From Pengzhenrongella sicca (lineage in GTDB: Bacteria > Actinomycetota > Actinomycetes > Actinomycetales > Cellulomonadaceae), in contig NZ_CP071868.1 of NCBI RefSeq assembly GCF_017569225.1, positions 4,216,001-4,280,000 of the forward strand: a stretch of DNA of 64,000 bases, given 5' to 3'. The notes beneath the pieces were generated by a model, which saw only the letters and a program-made list of their open reading frames with translations, was not told the DNA's origin and made no database searches. Below are positions 43,335 through 50,714 of the stretch, one piece after another (position 1 is the first letter of the stretch; every line of letters starts with the position of its first letter). Position numbers and translations under genes: made by a program.

Positions 43335-44492
43335 TCAGCGCACGGAGAGCGCCTTCCCCATGGCTTCGATCGTCTGCTCCATGATCGGTCGAGGCGTGGC
43401 GAAGTTGTACCGGACAAAACCGCGGCCGGCGTCGCCGCACTTGGCCCCGTCGGTCATCGCGACCCCGGCGTTCTTCATGAAGAAGTCGGCGGCCGGCTCG
43501 CCGAGGTCGAGTGCGCGGAAATCGAGCCACGCCAGGTAGGTCCCCTCGGGCGGCGTGTAGCCCACGCCGGGCAGGTGCTGCCGGACGAGGTCCGCGAGCG
43601 CGAGCCGGTTGCCGTCGAGATAGGCGATGACCTGGTCAAGCCACCCACCACCGGCCGTGTAGGCGGCGGTGTTGGCAATCACGCCGAGGTTGGCTGCGCC
43701 GTGCTCGGCCATCGTGCCGACCGCCGCCCACACCTGCATGTCGGCGTCGTTGGACAGGATGATCTGGGCGCACTTCATCCCCGGGAGGTTCCACGCCTTG
43801 GAGGCCGAGGTGGCCGTCACGGTGTGGCCCGCGGCGACGGCGGAGACGGACGCGTACGGCGTGTGCGCACGCCTGGGGTAGACCAGCGGGGCGTGGATCT
43901 CGTCGGCGAACACCCGGCCGCCGTGCCGCTCGACGATCTCGGCGATCGCCTGCAGCTCGCCGGGCTCCAGCACCCGGCCGACCGGGTTGTGCGGGTTGCA
44001 CAGGACCAGCAGGTTGCCCCCGGCCCTGAAGGCCGAGTCGAGGGCATCGAGGTCATAGACGTACCTGCCGTCCTGCACGGCCATCGGCACCTGGATGAGG
44101 TCGCGGTCCAGCGCGCCCGGCACGGTCAGGAACGGCATGTACGCGGGGGTCGGGACGATGACGGCGGAGCCTGGTGCGGAGAAGTACCGGATGGCGACCT
44201 CGAGGCCGGAGATCACGTCGGCCAACGGTCGGACGTTGTCGGCCGGCACGACCCACCGGTACCGGTCCCGGGCCCAGTTGCTGAAGGCGGAGGACATGCG
44301 CCTCGCCACGGCTGGCGGCAGGTATCCAAACCCGCCGATCTCGACGGCGGCGTGCAGCGCCTGGGTGATCGGCGGCGCGATCCCGAAGTCCATCTCCGCC
44401 ACGAACGCGCCGATCTTGTCCGGGAACGTGCTCCACTTCAGGCCACCGATCTCGCGCAGGTCCTCGATCTGGACCTCGTCGAAGTGCGTCAT
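43335..44492 (-). CDS. MalY/PatB-type pyridoxal-phosphate C-S lyase / aminotransferase
   Basis: Fold-type I PLP enzyme of 385 residues. N-terminal LKWSTFPDKIGAFVAEMDF is the MalY/PatB hallmark. CNPHNPVGRVL, FADEIHAPLVYP and the PLP lysine in TSASKAWNLPG are intact, as is the C-terminal RYNFATPRPI. It most likely cleaves cystathionine or cysteine S-conjugates. ATG at 44492 was chosen because AGGTGA sits five bases upstream; a GTG nine bases earlier is possible. Confidence 0.9.
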   Translation of the reverse strand: MTHFDEVQIEDLREIGGLKWSTFPDKIGAFVAEMDFGIAPPITQALHAAVEIGGFGYLPPAVARRMSSAFSNWARDRYRWVVPADNVRPLADVISGLEVAIRYFSAPGSAVIVPTPAYMPFLTVPGALDRDLIQVPMAVQDGRYVYDLDALDSAFRAGGNLLVLCNPHNPVGRVLEPGELQAIAEIVERHGGRVFADEIHAPLVYPRRAHTPYASVSAVAAGHTVTATSASKAWNLPGMKCAQIILSNDADMQVWAAVGTMAEHGAANLGVIANTAAYTAGGGWLDQVIAYLDGNRLALADLVRQHLPGVGYTPPEGTYLAWLDFRALDLGEPAADFFMKNAGVAMTDGAKCGDAGRGFVRYNFATPRPIMEQTIEAMGKALSVR

Positions 44493-44688
44493 CCGGGTCA
44501 CCTGGTCGCAATCTGGTGGAGGTGCCGGGGTACCGGCTCAGCCTGAGCACGTGCGCGGAGCGGAAGCCTGGTCACCATAGGTCTTCCGATTCACGACACA
44601 GCAGAGCGGGCCCCAAGCCGGGTCTCTCGAGGACGTCTTCCTCATGGTCTCAGGGAGTGCGCCGATTCTTGTCGAGCGGCGGGGCCGC

Positions 44689-44706
44689 GAGCCGCCTGCG
44701 CGGCTC
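44689..44706 (-). terminator. Small hairpin at the end of the minus-strand YibE/F gene
   Basis: Arms GAGCCGC and GCGGCTC with a CTGC loop overlap the stop codon. No U-run follows, so termination activity is uncertain. Confidence 0.3.
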
Positions 44707-45958
44707 AGTGCGCGTGGCCGGAGTACTCGTCCTTGGCCTCGCGATGGCGTGCGGAGTGCCGCGCCCCCGCCCCGGCAGCTGCGGGGGCGGCGCTGACGAT
44801 CACCGCGGCGATCAGCGTGGTCAGGGGGATCGCGAGCACAAGCCCGATCGACCCGACCAGGGTGCGGACCAGCTCCTCGGCGAACTCGCCGCTCGTCAGG
44901 GTCTGCAGCAGCGGGAGCTGATAGAACTGCAGCAGCAACAGGACCGGCAGCGCGGCCCCGCTGTACGCGAAGGCGATCGTGTAGACGGTCGAGGCGATGT
45001 GGTCGCGGCCGATGCGCATCCCGCTGACGAACAGCTCCCGGCGCGTCGCCAGCGGCGCCGAGGCGCGCAGCTCCCACACGACCGAGGCCTGGGTGATGGT
45101 GACGTCGTTGAGCACCCCGAGCCCGGCGAGCATGATCCCGCACAGGAAGAGCGCACGAAGGTTCGGGGCCTCGGTGAGCTGCGCGAGCTGGTAGCCGTCC
45201 TCTGTGGCGGTGCCGCTCAGGTGAGCCGCGGACGCGGCGAGCGCACCCAGCCCGGCGGTCAGACCCAGGCCGGCCAGGGTGCCGAGCAGCGCCGTGGTGG
45301 TACGCCGTGAGAAGCCGTGCGCCAGGTACAGGACGACGAACATGATGGCGCTGCTGCCCACGAGCCCCACCGCGAGGGCGTTCTCCCCGCGCAGGATCGC
45401 CGGCAGCATGAAGGTGGCGATCACGACGAACGCCAGCGCGAGCCCGATCAGGGCACGGGCTCCGCGCACGCCCGCGACGGCGACGACGACCACGGCGAAC
45501 GCGCCTGCCAGCAGGCCGAGGGGAAGGCTCCGGGCGAAGTCGTGCCACGCCCACGTCTCGGGCTGGCCGCTTGTCGCGGTGTATCGCTCGAGGACGATCG
45601 TCGACCCCTCGCGCAGCCCCAGCGATGGCCCGTTCGCCGGCGCCCACACCTCGACGGTTCTGCCCGACGCGTCACCTGAGGTCACCCGCGCCTGCGCCGA
45701 GAGGCACGTGACGCTCTCGGGGACCGTCCCGTCGGGGAGCCGATCCTCGCTCGTTCCCTCGCAGCTCTTGCGGGTCAAGGAGAGCACCGTCGCGGTCGGG
45801 TACTGGGTGTCCACGACGACCACTTCACGCCCGCCCTGCACCGCCCCGTGCGGCCACAGCGCAACAAGCCCGACGATCGTGGCGAGCGCGAGCGGCAGGA
45901 GGATCGCTGCGAGGAGGGTCGTGATGCGATCGGGTCGTCGTCTGGTCGCCACGAGCAC
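44705..45958 (-). CDS. YibE/F-like multi-pass membrane protein (copy 1)
   Basis: YibE/F-family protein of about 417 residues. An N-terminal membrane helix is followed by a soluble beta-rich domain (about 40-145), then seven or eight membrane helices with the family core FVVLYLAHGFSRRTTTALLG, GLGVLNDVTITQASVVWELR and GMRIGRDHIASTVYTIAFAY. The C-terminus has many His residues (ARHSARHREAK...GHAH). GTG at 45958, after AAAGGCGGG, is the likely start; the frame is open to 45994. Function of the family is unknown. It is divergent from a paralogue and near zinc-handling genes. Confidence 0.88.
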   Translation of the reverse strand: MLVATRRRPDRITTLLAAILLPLALATIVGLVALWPHGAVQGGREVVVVDTQYPTATVLSLTRKSCEGTSEDRLPDGTVPESVTCLSAQARVTSGDASGRTVEVWAPANGPSLGLREGSTIVLERYTATSGQPETWAWHDFARSLPLGLLAGAFAVVVVAVAGVRGARALIGLALAFVVIATFMLPAILRGENALAVGLVGSSAIMFVVLYLAHGFSRRTTTALLGTLAGLGLTAGLGALAASAAHLSGTATEDGYQLAQLTEAPNLRALFLCGIMLAGLGVLNDVTITQASVVWELRASAPLATRRELFVSGMRIGRDHIASTVYTIAFAYSGAALPVLLLLQFYQLPLLQTLTSGEFAEELVRTLVGSIGLVLAIPLTTLIAAVIVSAAPAAAGAGARHSARHREAKDEYSGHAH

Positions 45959-46039
45959 CGATTCTGCCCGCCTTTTGCGATGCCGACACGCCACCCAGGT
46001 GAGGTGCGCACACAGCCTGACGGGCGATGCTTGGCCTCG

Positions 46040-47272
46040 ATGAGCGAGTCAACGCGTCACGGTAGCCACGGCCACGGCCACGGCCCGGCGCCGCGAGCCT
46101 CGCGACGCGTGCGACTTCTCCTCGCTGCGGCGCTTCTACCGGTCCTGCTTGCAACCGTGCTAGGCCTTGTCGCTCTGTGGCCTACCGGGGAGCCGGTGCT
46201 CGGCACCGTCCCGGTCACCGTGGGAGCAACCCAGATCATGCAGGCAGAGGTCACCGCGCTCCTGCCGGAAGGCGTCGGCGACGGGGTCGGCGGCGTCACC
46301 GCCCGGCTCGAACAGACAGGCAAGAGCGTCAAGGTTCAGGTCACACCGGAGTACCTGGCCTCGGGCCTTGGGTCGGGCGACCGCATCAAGGTGGTCTACA
46401 TCCCCGAGGCCGAGAGCATGACGATCGGCACCCCCTACATCTTCATGGACTACGTGCGGTCGGTGCCGATCGCTGTTCTCGGAGTCTTCTTCGCGGCGTT
46501 GGTCGTGGCCGTGGCGCGTTGGCGCGGACTCGCGGCACTGGTCGGACTCGGCGTCGCACTGACGGGAATCGTCACCTTCACGCTCCCCGCCCTGCTGGCC
46601 GGCTCAAATGCGCTCGCCGTCGGTCTCGTGACCGCTTCGGCGGTGATGTTCGTCGTGCTCTACCTCGCGCACGGCTTCTCCGCGCGCACCACGACGGCGC
46701 TGCTCGGAACGGTCGTCGGCCTCGCGGCCACAGGAGCGCTCGGCTACTGGGCGTCCGACGCCGCCCACCTGACCGGATTGAGCGACGAGGTGGCGCTGCA
46801 GCTTCCTGCGTACGCTCCCGAGCTCAGCCTGCGTGGAGTAGTCCTGTGCGGGCTGATCCTGGCCGGCCTCGGGGTGCTCAACGACGTGACGATCACCCAG
46901 TCCTCCGCCGTCTGGGAACTGCGCGCGGCCGACCCGGCGGCGAGCCGACCCGCGCTGTTCGCCCGCGCGATGCGCATCGGCCGCGATCACATCGCCTCGA
47001 CGGTCTACACGATCGCGTTCGCGTACGTCGGCGCGGCGCTCCCGTTGCTCCTCATGGTCGCGCTGCTGCAGAACTCCTTCATCGACACGCTCACCAGCGG
47101 GGAGATCGCCGAAGAGGTGGTCCGCACCCTCGTCGGGTCCATCGGGCTTGTGCTCGCGATCCCCATCACGACAGCGGTCGCAGTGCTCGTCGCCTGCGCA
47201 GACCAAGTCACTCCGCCACGCTCACCGGCAGCGGTCGCGCCGGTAGGTGTGCCCGTGGCGCCCCGCGTGTGA
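46040..47272 (+). CDS. YibE/F-like multi-pass membrane protein (copy 2, His-rich N-terminus)
   Basis: Paralogue of the divergent gene, 410 residues. N-terminal MSESTRHGSHGHGHGPAPR is a potential metal-binding tail, followed by a membrane helix, a soluble domain (about 50-135) and the same seven- or eight-helix core (FVVLYLAHGFSARTTTALLG, GLGVLNDVTITQSSAVWELR, AMRIGRDHIASTVYTIAFAY). The two copies are far closer in the membrane core than in the soluble domain. It converges on aztC and ends inside a perfect 30-bp palindrome. Confidence 0.9.
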   Translation: MSESTRHGSHGHGHGPAPRASRRVRLLLAAALLPVLLATVLGLVALWPTGEPVLGTVPVTVGATQIMQAEVTALLPEGVGDGVGGVTARLEQTGKSVKVQVTPEYLASGLGSGDRIKVVYIPEAESMTIGTPYIFMDYVRSVPIAVLGVFFAALVVAVARWRGLAALVGLGVALTGIVTFTLPALLAGSNALAVGLVTASAVMFVVLYLAHGFSARTTTALLGTVVGLAATGALGYWASDAAHLTGLSDEVALQLPAYAPELSLRGVVLCGLILAGLGVLNDVTITQSSAVWELRAADPAASRPALFARAMRIGRDHIASTVYTIAFAYVGAALPLLLMVALLQNSFIDTLTSGEIAEEVVRTLVGSIGLVLAIPITTAVAVLVACADQVTPPRSPAAVAPVGVPVAPRV

Positions 47273-47300
47273 CCAGGCGCGCGAGCTCGCGCGCCTGGTC
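47271..47300. terminator. Perfect 30-bp palindrome, bidirectional terminator candidate
   Basis: Each arm is GACCAGGCGCGCGAG or its exact complement, with no spacer. It starts within the stop codon of the plus-strand YibE/F gene and lies 32 bases beyond the end of aztC on the other strand. On either transcript it forms a very stable hairpin; no U-run. Confidence 0.6.
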
Positions 47301-47331
47301 GCGACCGCGAGCCTCGCAAACCCCGCATTCC

Positions 47332-48231
47332 CTACCCGGTGCAGGTCAAGCCGCCGCGCAACGACTCAAGATTCGCGCGCATCGTCCCCAAGTAGTCCAC
47401 TGCGTCGTCGGTATGTCCTTCGATCGGGTCGAGGACGGCGGTGCGAACACCGAGATCCCCCGCGAGCACCGTGGTGACCTTGGGGCTCACGAGGACCTCG
47501 AAAAAGAGGGTCTCGACGCCGTTCTGCTCCACGACGGCTCCGACCTCACGCAGGCGCGCCGGGGACGGCTCGGCAGCGGGGTCAATGCCGGAGATCCCGA
47601 CCTGTACCAGGCCGTACCTTCGCGCGAGGTAGCCGAACGCCTCATGGCTCGTGACCAGGGTCGCGCCGGCGCAGTGCGCAAGGCCGACCGCGAACTCCTC
47701 GTCGAGTGCGTGAAGCCGGGTCTCGAGGTCGTGAGCCCGGGCCGCGAAAGCGCCGGCGGAGGCCGGTTCGAGTTCCGTCAGCGCGTGCGCGACGTCGTCA
47801 CCGACCTCGGCGAGAAGGGTGGGGTCGAGCCAGAAGTGTGGGTCGCTGGCCAGTTCCGAGGTGTCGTCGCGGCTCCCGGTACCGGCTGCGACCACATGCT
47901 CCGGTTGCCGCGCGGCGACGGCCTCATCCGTCGCGGCCTGGAATCCGGGAAGGTAGGCCACGAGGTCAACCTCCCCGACGCGGCGTACCTGAGCGGGGGA
48001 GAGCGCAACGTCGTGGGGCTCCGCCCCGGGTGGGGTCAGGCTCGTCACGTCGACCCGGTCGCCGCCGACCTGCTCGACGACGTACTGCAGCGGGTAGAAC
48101 GCGGCGAGCACCTCGAGGCGGTTCCCGTCAGGTTGTGCTGCCGGGACGCAGGCAGTGACCAGCGCCATCGCGCAAAGTGCACAGACAGCGGTGACCCAGG
48201 CGCGGGCGGCGCGCGGTCGGAGCGTGAGCAT
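47332..48231 (-). CDS. aztC: Zinc ABC transporter substrate-binding lipoprotein AztC
   Basis: Cluster A-I metal-binding protein of 299 residues. Lipobox LVTAC (Cys about residue 28) after a signal peptide; metal ligands expected in PPGAEPHDVALSPAQ, DPHFWLDPTLL, TSHEAFGYLARRYGL and the C-terminal VLDPIEGHTDD. It lacks the long His-rich loop of ZnuA, as in AztC proteins that receive zinc from AztD. AztD is encoded directly upstream, separated by a hairpin. No membrane or ATPase subunit (AztB, AztA) is in the window. Confidence 0.85.
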   Translation of the reverse strand: MLTLRPRAARAWVTAVCALCAMALVTACVPAAQPDGNRLEVLAAFYPLQYVVEQVGGDRVDVTSLTPPGAEPHDVALSPAQVRRVGEVDLVAYLPGFQAATDEAVAARQPEHVVAAGTGSRDDTSELASDPHFWLDPTLLAEVGDDVAHALTELEPASAGAFAARAHDLETRLHALDEEFAVGLAHCAGATLVTSHEAFGYLARRYGLVQVGISGIDPAAEPSPARLREVGAVVEQNGVETLFFEVLVSPKVTTVLAGDLGVRTAVLDPIEGHTDDAVDYLGTMRANLESLRGGLTCTG

Positions 48232-48286
48232 GGTGTTCCTGAAGGTCGAGGGCAGGAGGTGCCCACTGGTGAACGTCAGCGCCTTC

Positions 48287-48320
48287 CCGGTGTGACGGCC
48301 CCGGAGAGCCGTCACACCGG
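48287..48320 (-). terminator. Hairpin between aztD and aztC
   Basis: Arms CCGGTGTGACGGC and GCCGTCACACCGG (13 bp, perfect) with an 8-base loop start six bases after the aztD stop codon. No U-run follows. It may reduce read-through into aztC or protect the aztD message, giving more chaperone than binding protein. Confidence 0.5.
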
Positions 48321-48325
48321 ACAGG

Positions 48326-49639
48326 TCAGTCGGTGTGCTCGCCTTCGCCGTGCTCGTCGTCGGACACTGCTGCCGCTGCGCCCGAGACTCCGGTGATCTC
48401 GTTCGGTGTCTCAGCCAGTTCGACGCTGTTCCAGATCTCCCCGGTCTCGATGTCGACCGCGTACAACGTCTTTGCCGAGGGATCGGTGATGTACGCCGTG
48501 CCGTCGGCCACGAACAGCGCGGGCCTCGGCGCCTGCCATTCCAAGGGCTCTTCCCACGCCTCAATCACCGGAATGGACCTGACCAGCGTCTTGGCCTCCG
48601 GATCGATCACGTGCAGCTGGCCATCGGTGCCGAGCACCAGCGCCTCGCCACCCGCGCCTCGCCCGAGCGAGCGGAAGCTGTAGCTCGAGGGAAGGTCGAC
48701 GAGGGAGAGCTGGGCGGTGCGGGTGTCGATGAGAGATACGCGGGTCGGGCGCTCGAGCTCGGCGTCCGGATCCGTCTTGTAGTCGCCGAGGTTGACCGGC
48801 GAGGCCTCGCTGCCGGCCTGGTTGCCGATCCGACCATAGGGGTCAGGGCTGGTCACCTTGGTGATCGTCGCCTCCTGGTAGATCAGCACGCCGTCCTCGC
48901 AGCCGATCACGACAGTCTCATCAGCTGCCATTGCCTCGCCGTGCACGCCAGGGCACTCGTCCGAGCGTGCGATCTCGGCGTTGTTCGCGTCCAGCACCCG
49001 GATTCCCGTCCGGGCTTCCTCGGTTCCTTCGGAGACGACGAGGCGGCCGTCCGCCAGCTCGACAGCGACACCGTGGTGCGCGCTCGGCGTCGTGTACTCG
49101 CGCACCTCACGGTCGCCGTCAGCGACGGTTCCGGAGTCGTAGACGACGACGTTGCCGGTGCCGTCATCGAACAGCGCGGTCCGACCCGCGTGGACGACGA
49201 CGTGCCCGGGCTTCTCGGCGCCGAACGCCGCGTTCGTCAGGGCCGGGTCGGCCGTGTAGTAGTGGCTGTGGTCGCCATGCGGCTCGGCCCACGTGCCGGC
49301 GTCGAGCACCTGGAACGCGCCCGCGGTCGAGACCAGCACGTGCTGGCCATCACCTGCCGAGTTGATCCGGTTGAACCCGTCGAGCTCGAGCGTGGAGATG
49401 GTCTCGAGCGTTGTCGCATCGAGCACCTCGATCCCGCCGTCGAACGTCAGCAGCAGTCGAGGCGTCGTCGCCGCCGCCTCGGACGCCTCGCCTCCAGACT
49501 CCCTGTCGGGGGTCGGCTCAGTGGCCGCTGAGGTGTCCGAGTTCACGGAGGAGCAGCCGCCGAGAAGAACCAGGGGCAAGGCAAGACCAAGGACGGCGTA
49601 GCGCTGGCCAAGAGTTGGACGCTTCATGCTCACGCTCAT
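48326..49639 (-). CDS. aztD: Periplasmic-type zinc metallochaperone AztD
   Basis: Secreted lipoprotein of 437 residues with lipobox LLGGC (about Cys29) and an eight-bladed-propeller-like repeat fold. The zinc motif HGDHSHYYTADP is characteristic of AztD; further His appear in TTPSAHHGVAV and CPGVHGEAM. The C-terminus (SDDEHGEGEHTD) is also metal-binding in appearance. AztD stores zinc and hands it to AztC. A second in-frame ATG at 49627 is possible. The Zur-box candidate lies 100 bases upstream. Confidence 0.88.
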   Translation of the reverse strand: MSVSMKRPTLGQRYAVLGLALPLVLLGGCSSVNSDTSAATEPTPDRESGGEASEAAATTPRLLLTFDGGIEVLDATTLETISTLELDGFNRINSAGDGQHVLVSTAGAFQVLDAGTWAEPHGDHSHYYTADPALTNAAFGAEKPGHVVVHAGRTALFDDGTGNVVVYDSGTVADGDREVREYTTPSAHHGVAVELADGRLVVSEGTEEARTGIRVLDANNAEIARSDECPGVHGEAMAADETVVIGCEDGVLIYQEATITKVTSPDPYGRIGNQAGSEASPVNLGDYKTDPDAELERPTRVSLIDTRTAQLSLVDLPSSYSFRSLGRGAGGEALVLGTDGQLHVIDPEAKTLVRSIPVIEAWEEPLEWQAPRPALFVADGTAYITDPSAKTLYAVDIETGEIWNSVELAETPNEITGVSGAAAAVSDDEHGEGEHTD

Positions 49640-49738
49640 GTGTACGGCGGGCGCCGCTCGCCGAGGTCGGCGTCGGCACCCTCTCCCTTCGGGTAAGCCA
49701 CCGGGTTGGTCGGCTGAGGTCCGCAACTTACCAGAGAA

Positions 49739-49753
49739 CGAGAATCGTTATCA
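49739..49753. promoter_or_regulatory. Zur-box candidate
   Basis: On the minus strand TGATAACGATTCTCG matches the actinobacterial Zur box pattern TGAAAACGATTTTCA at 12 of 15 positions. It lies between aztD (start 100 bases away) and the plus-strand PaiB-like gene. Zinc-dependent repression of aztDC, and perhaps of the PaiB-like gene, is the natural reading. Confidence 0.65.
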
Positions 49754-49849
49754 TCTATGACTGGGCTGCCCGGGCACGGGGTGACGTGGCCGTCGCGGGC
49801 GTTCCCCGTCGGCGACGTCGGCGGCGCTGCGTTTGGCATGCTTGCGGGC

Positions 49850-50467
49850 ATGCGACACACCCCCCGCTTCGTCGTCGACGACGTCCTCGAGGTCAAGCGC
49901 CTGATACGCGAGAACCCCTGGGCGACCTTCGTCTCGAACACCGCGAAAGGGTTGGTCGCCTCGCACTATCCGGCGATCCTCGAGGAGGGCCCGGGCGACG
50001 AGATCAGCATCGTGAGCCATTTCGGGCGCCCCGACGAGCAGGCGCACGAGCTGGGCCAGCACGAGGTGCTCGTCATCATCCAAGGCCCGCACGGATACAT
50101 CTCGCCCCACTGGTACCCGGCGGGGCAGCTGATCCCCACCTGGAACCACGTCACGGCCGACCTGTGGGGAACTCCCGAGATCCTCTCGGACAGCGAGAAC
50201 TTCCGGGTCCTCGGGGAGCTGGTCGACACCTTCGAGTCCCGCATGCCGCATCCCGTGAGCTTGCGGACCGATGAGGAGGCCTCCCGCGGCGCCGCCCGGG
50301 GCACGGTCGGCCTGCGCCTGCGGGTCACCCGTTTCGACGCCCGCCTCAAGCTCAGCCAGAACAAGCCGCCCGAGGTCGTCGATCGCATCGTCGACGAGCT
50401 GACTCACGGCGAGCACTACGCGAACCCGGCGCTGGCTCGCGAGATGCGGCGCGTCCGCGGGCGATAG
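49850..50467 (+). CDS. PaiB-type FMN-binding protein
   Basis: Protein of 205 residues of the PaiB/FMN-binding split-barrel family: IRENPWATFVSNTAKGLVAS near the N-terminus, SHFGRPDEQ, VIIQGPHGYISPHWYP, TWNHVTADLWG, and C-terminal LSQNKPPEVVDRIVDEL. In Bacillus, PaiB is a transcriptional regulator of degradative enzymes; other relatives are flavin or heme proteins. The role here is open. The start is uncertain (in-frame ATG at 49838 and 49757). It may share the Zur-box promoter region with aztD. Confidence 0.88.
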   Translation: MRHTPRFVVDDVLEVKRLIRENPWATFVSNTAKGLVASHYPAILEEGPGDEISIVSHFGRPDEQAHELGQHEVLVIIQGPHGYISPHWYPAGQLIPTWNHVTADLWGTPEILSDSENFRVLGELVDTFESRMPHPVSLRTDEEASRGAARGTVGLRLRVTRFDARLKLSQNKPPEVVDRIVDELTHGEHYANPALAREMRRVRGR

Positions 50468-50556
50468 CCAGGCGATCCGCCCCGGTGCGGGGTCGCCGTC
50501 TTCTCGCTGGCGTGCGTCACCGAGACATCCAGCGGGTGGCGCCGCGCGCAGCCCCG

Positions 50557-50572
50557 GGTGAAAGCGCTTACC
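50557..50572. promoter_or_regulatory. LacI-type operator upstream of the giant pectinase gene
   Basis: GGTGAAAGCGCTTACC is a near-perfect palindrome with the central AAGCGCTT-like core of LacI/GalR operators, about 145 bases before the pectinase start. No LacI gene is adjacent, so a distant regulator is implied. Confidence 0.5.
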
Positions 50573-50631
50573 TCTTTCGGATGAAAGACTCATTTCGGGC
50601 GTACGAGCGGCCCTACGTTTGTCCTGACTCG

Positions 50632-50663
50632 CGTGCTAGCACGAGGTCGGGGCGCGCCCCGAC
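50632..50663. repeat. Two perfect palindromes in the leader of the giant pectinase gene
   Basis: CGTGCTAGCACG (50632-50643) and GTCGGGGCGCGCCCCGAC (50646-50663) are both exact palindromes, two bases apart, 50-85 bases before the start codon. They may be operators or, in the RNA, consecutive hairpins in the 5' leader. Confidence 0.45.
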
Positions 50664-50714
50664 AGACCGGCGCAGGTGGGTTCCGCCCCTCCTTTCCCCT
50701 CGTCTGGAGACCCG

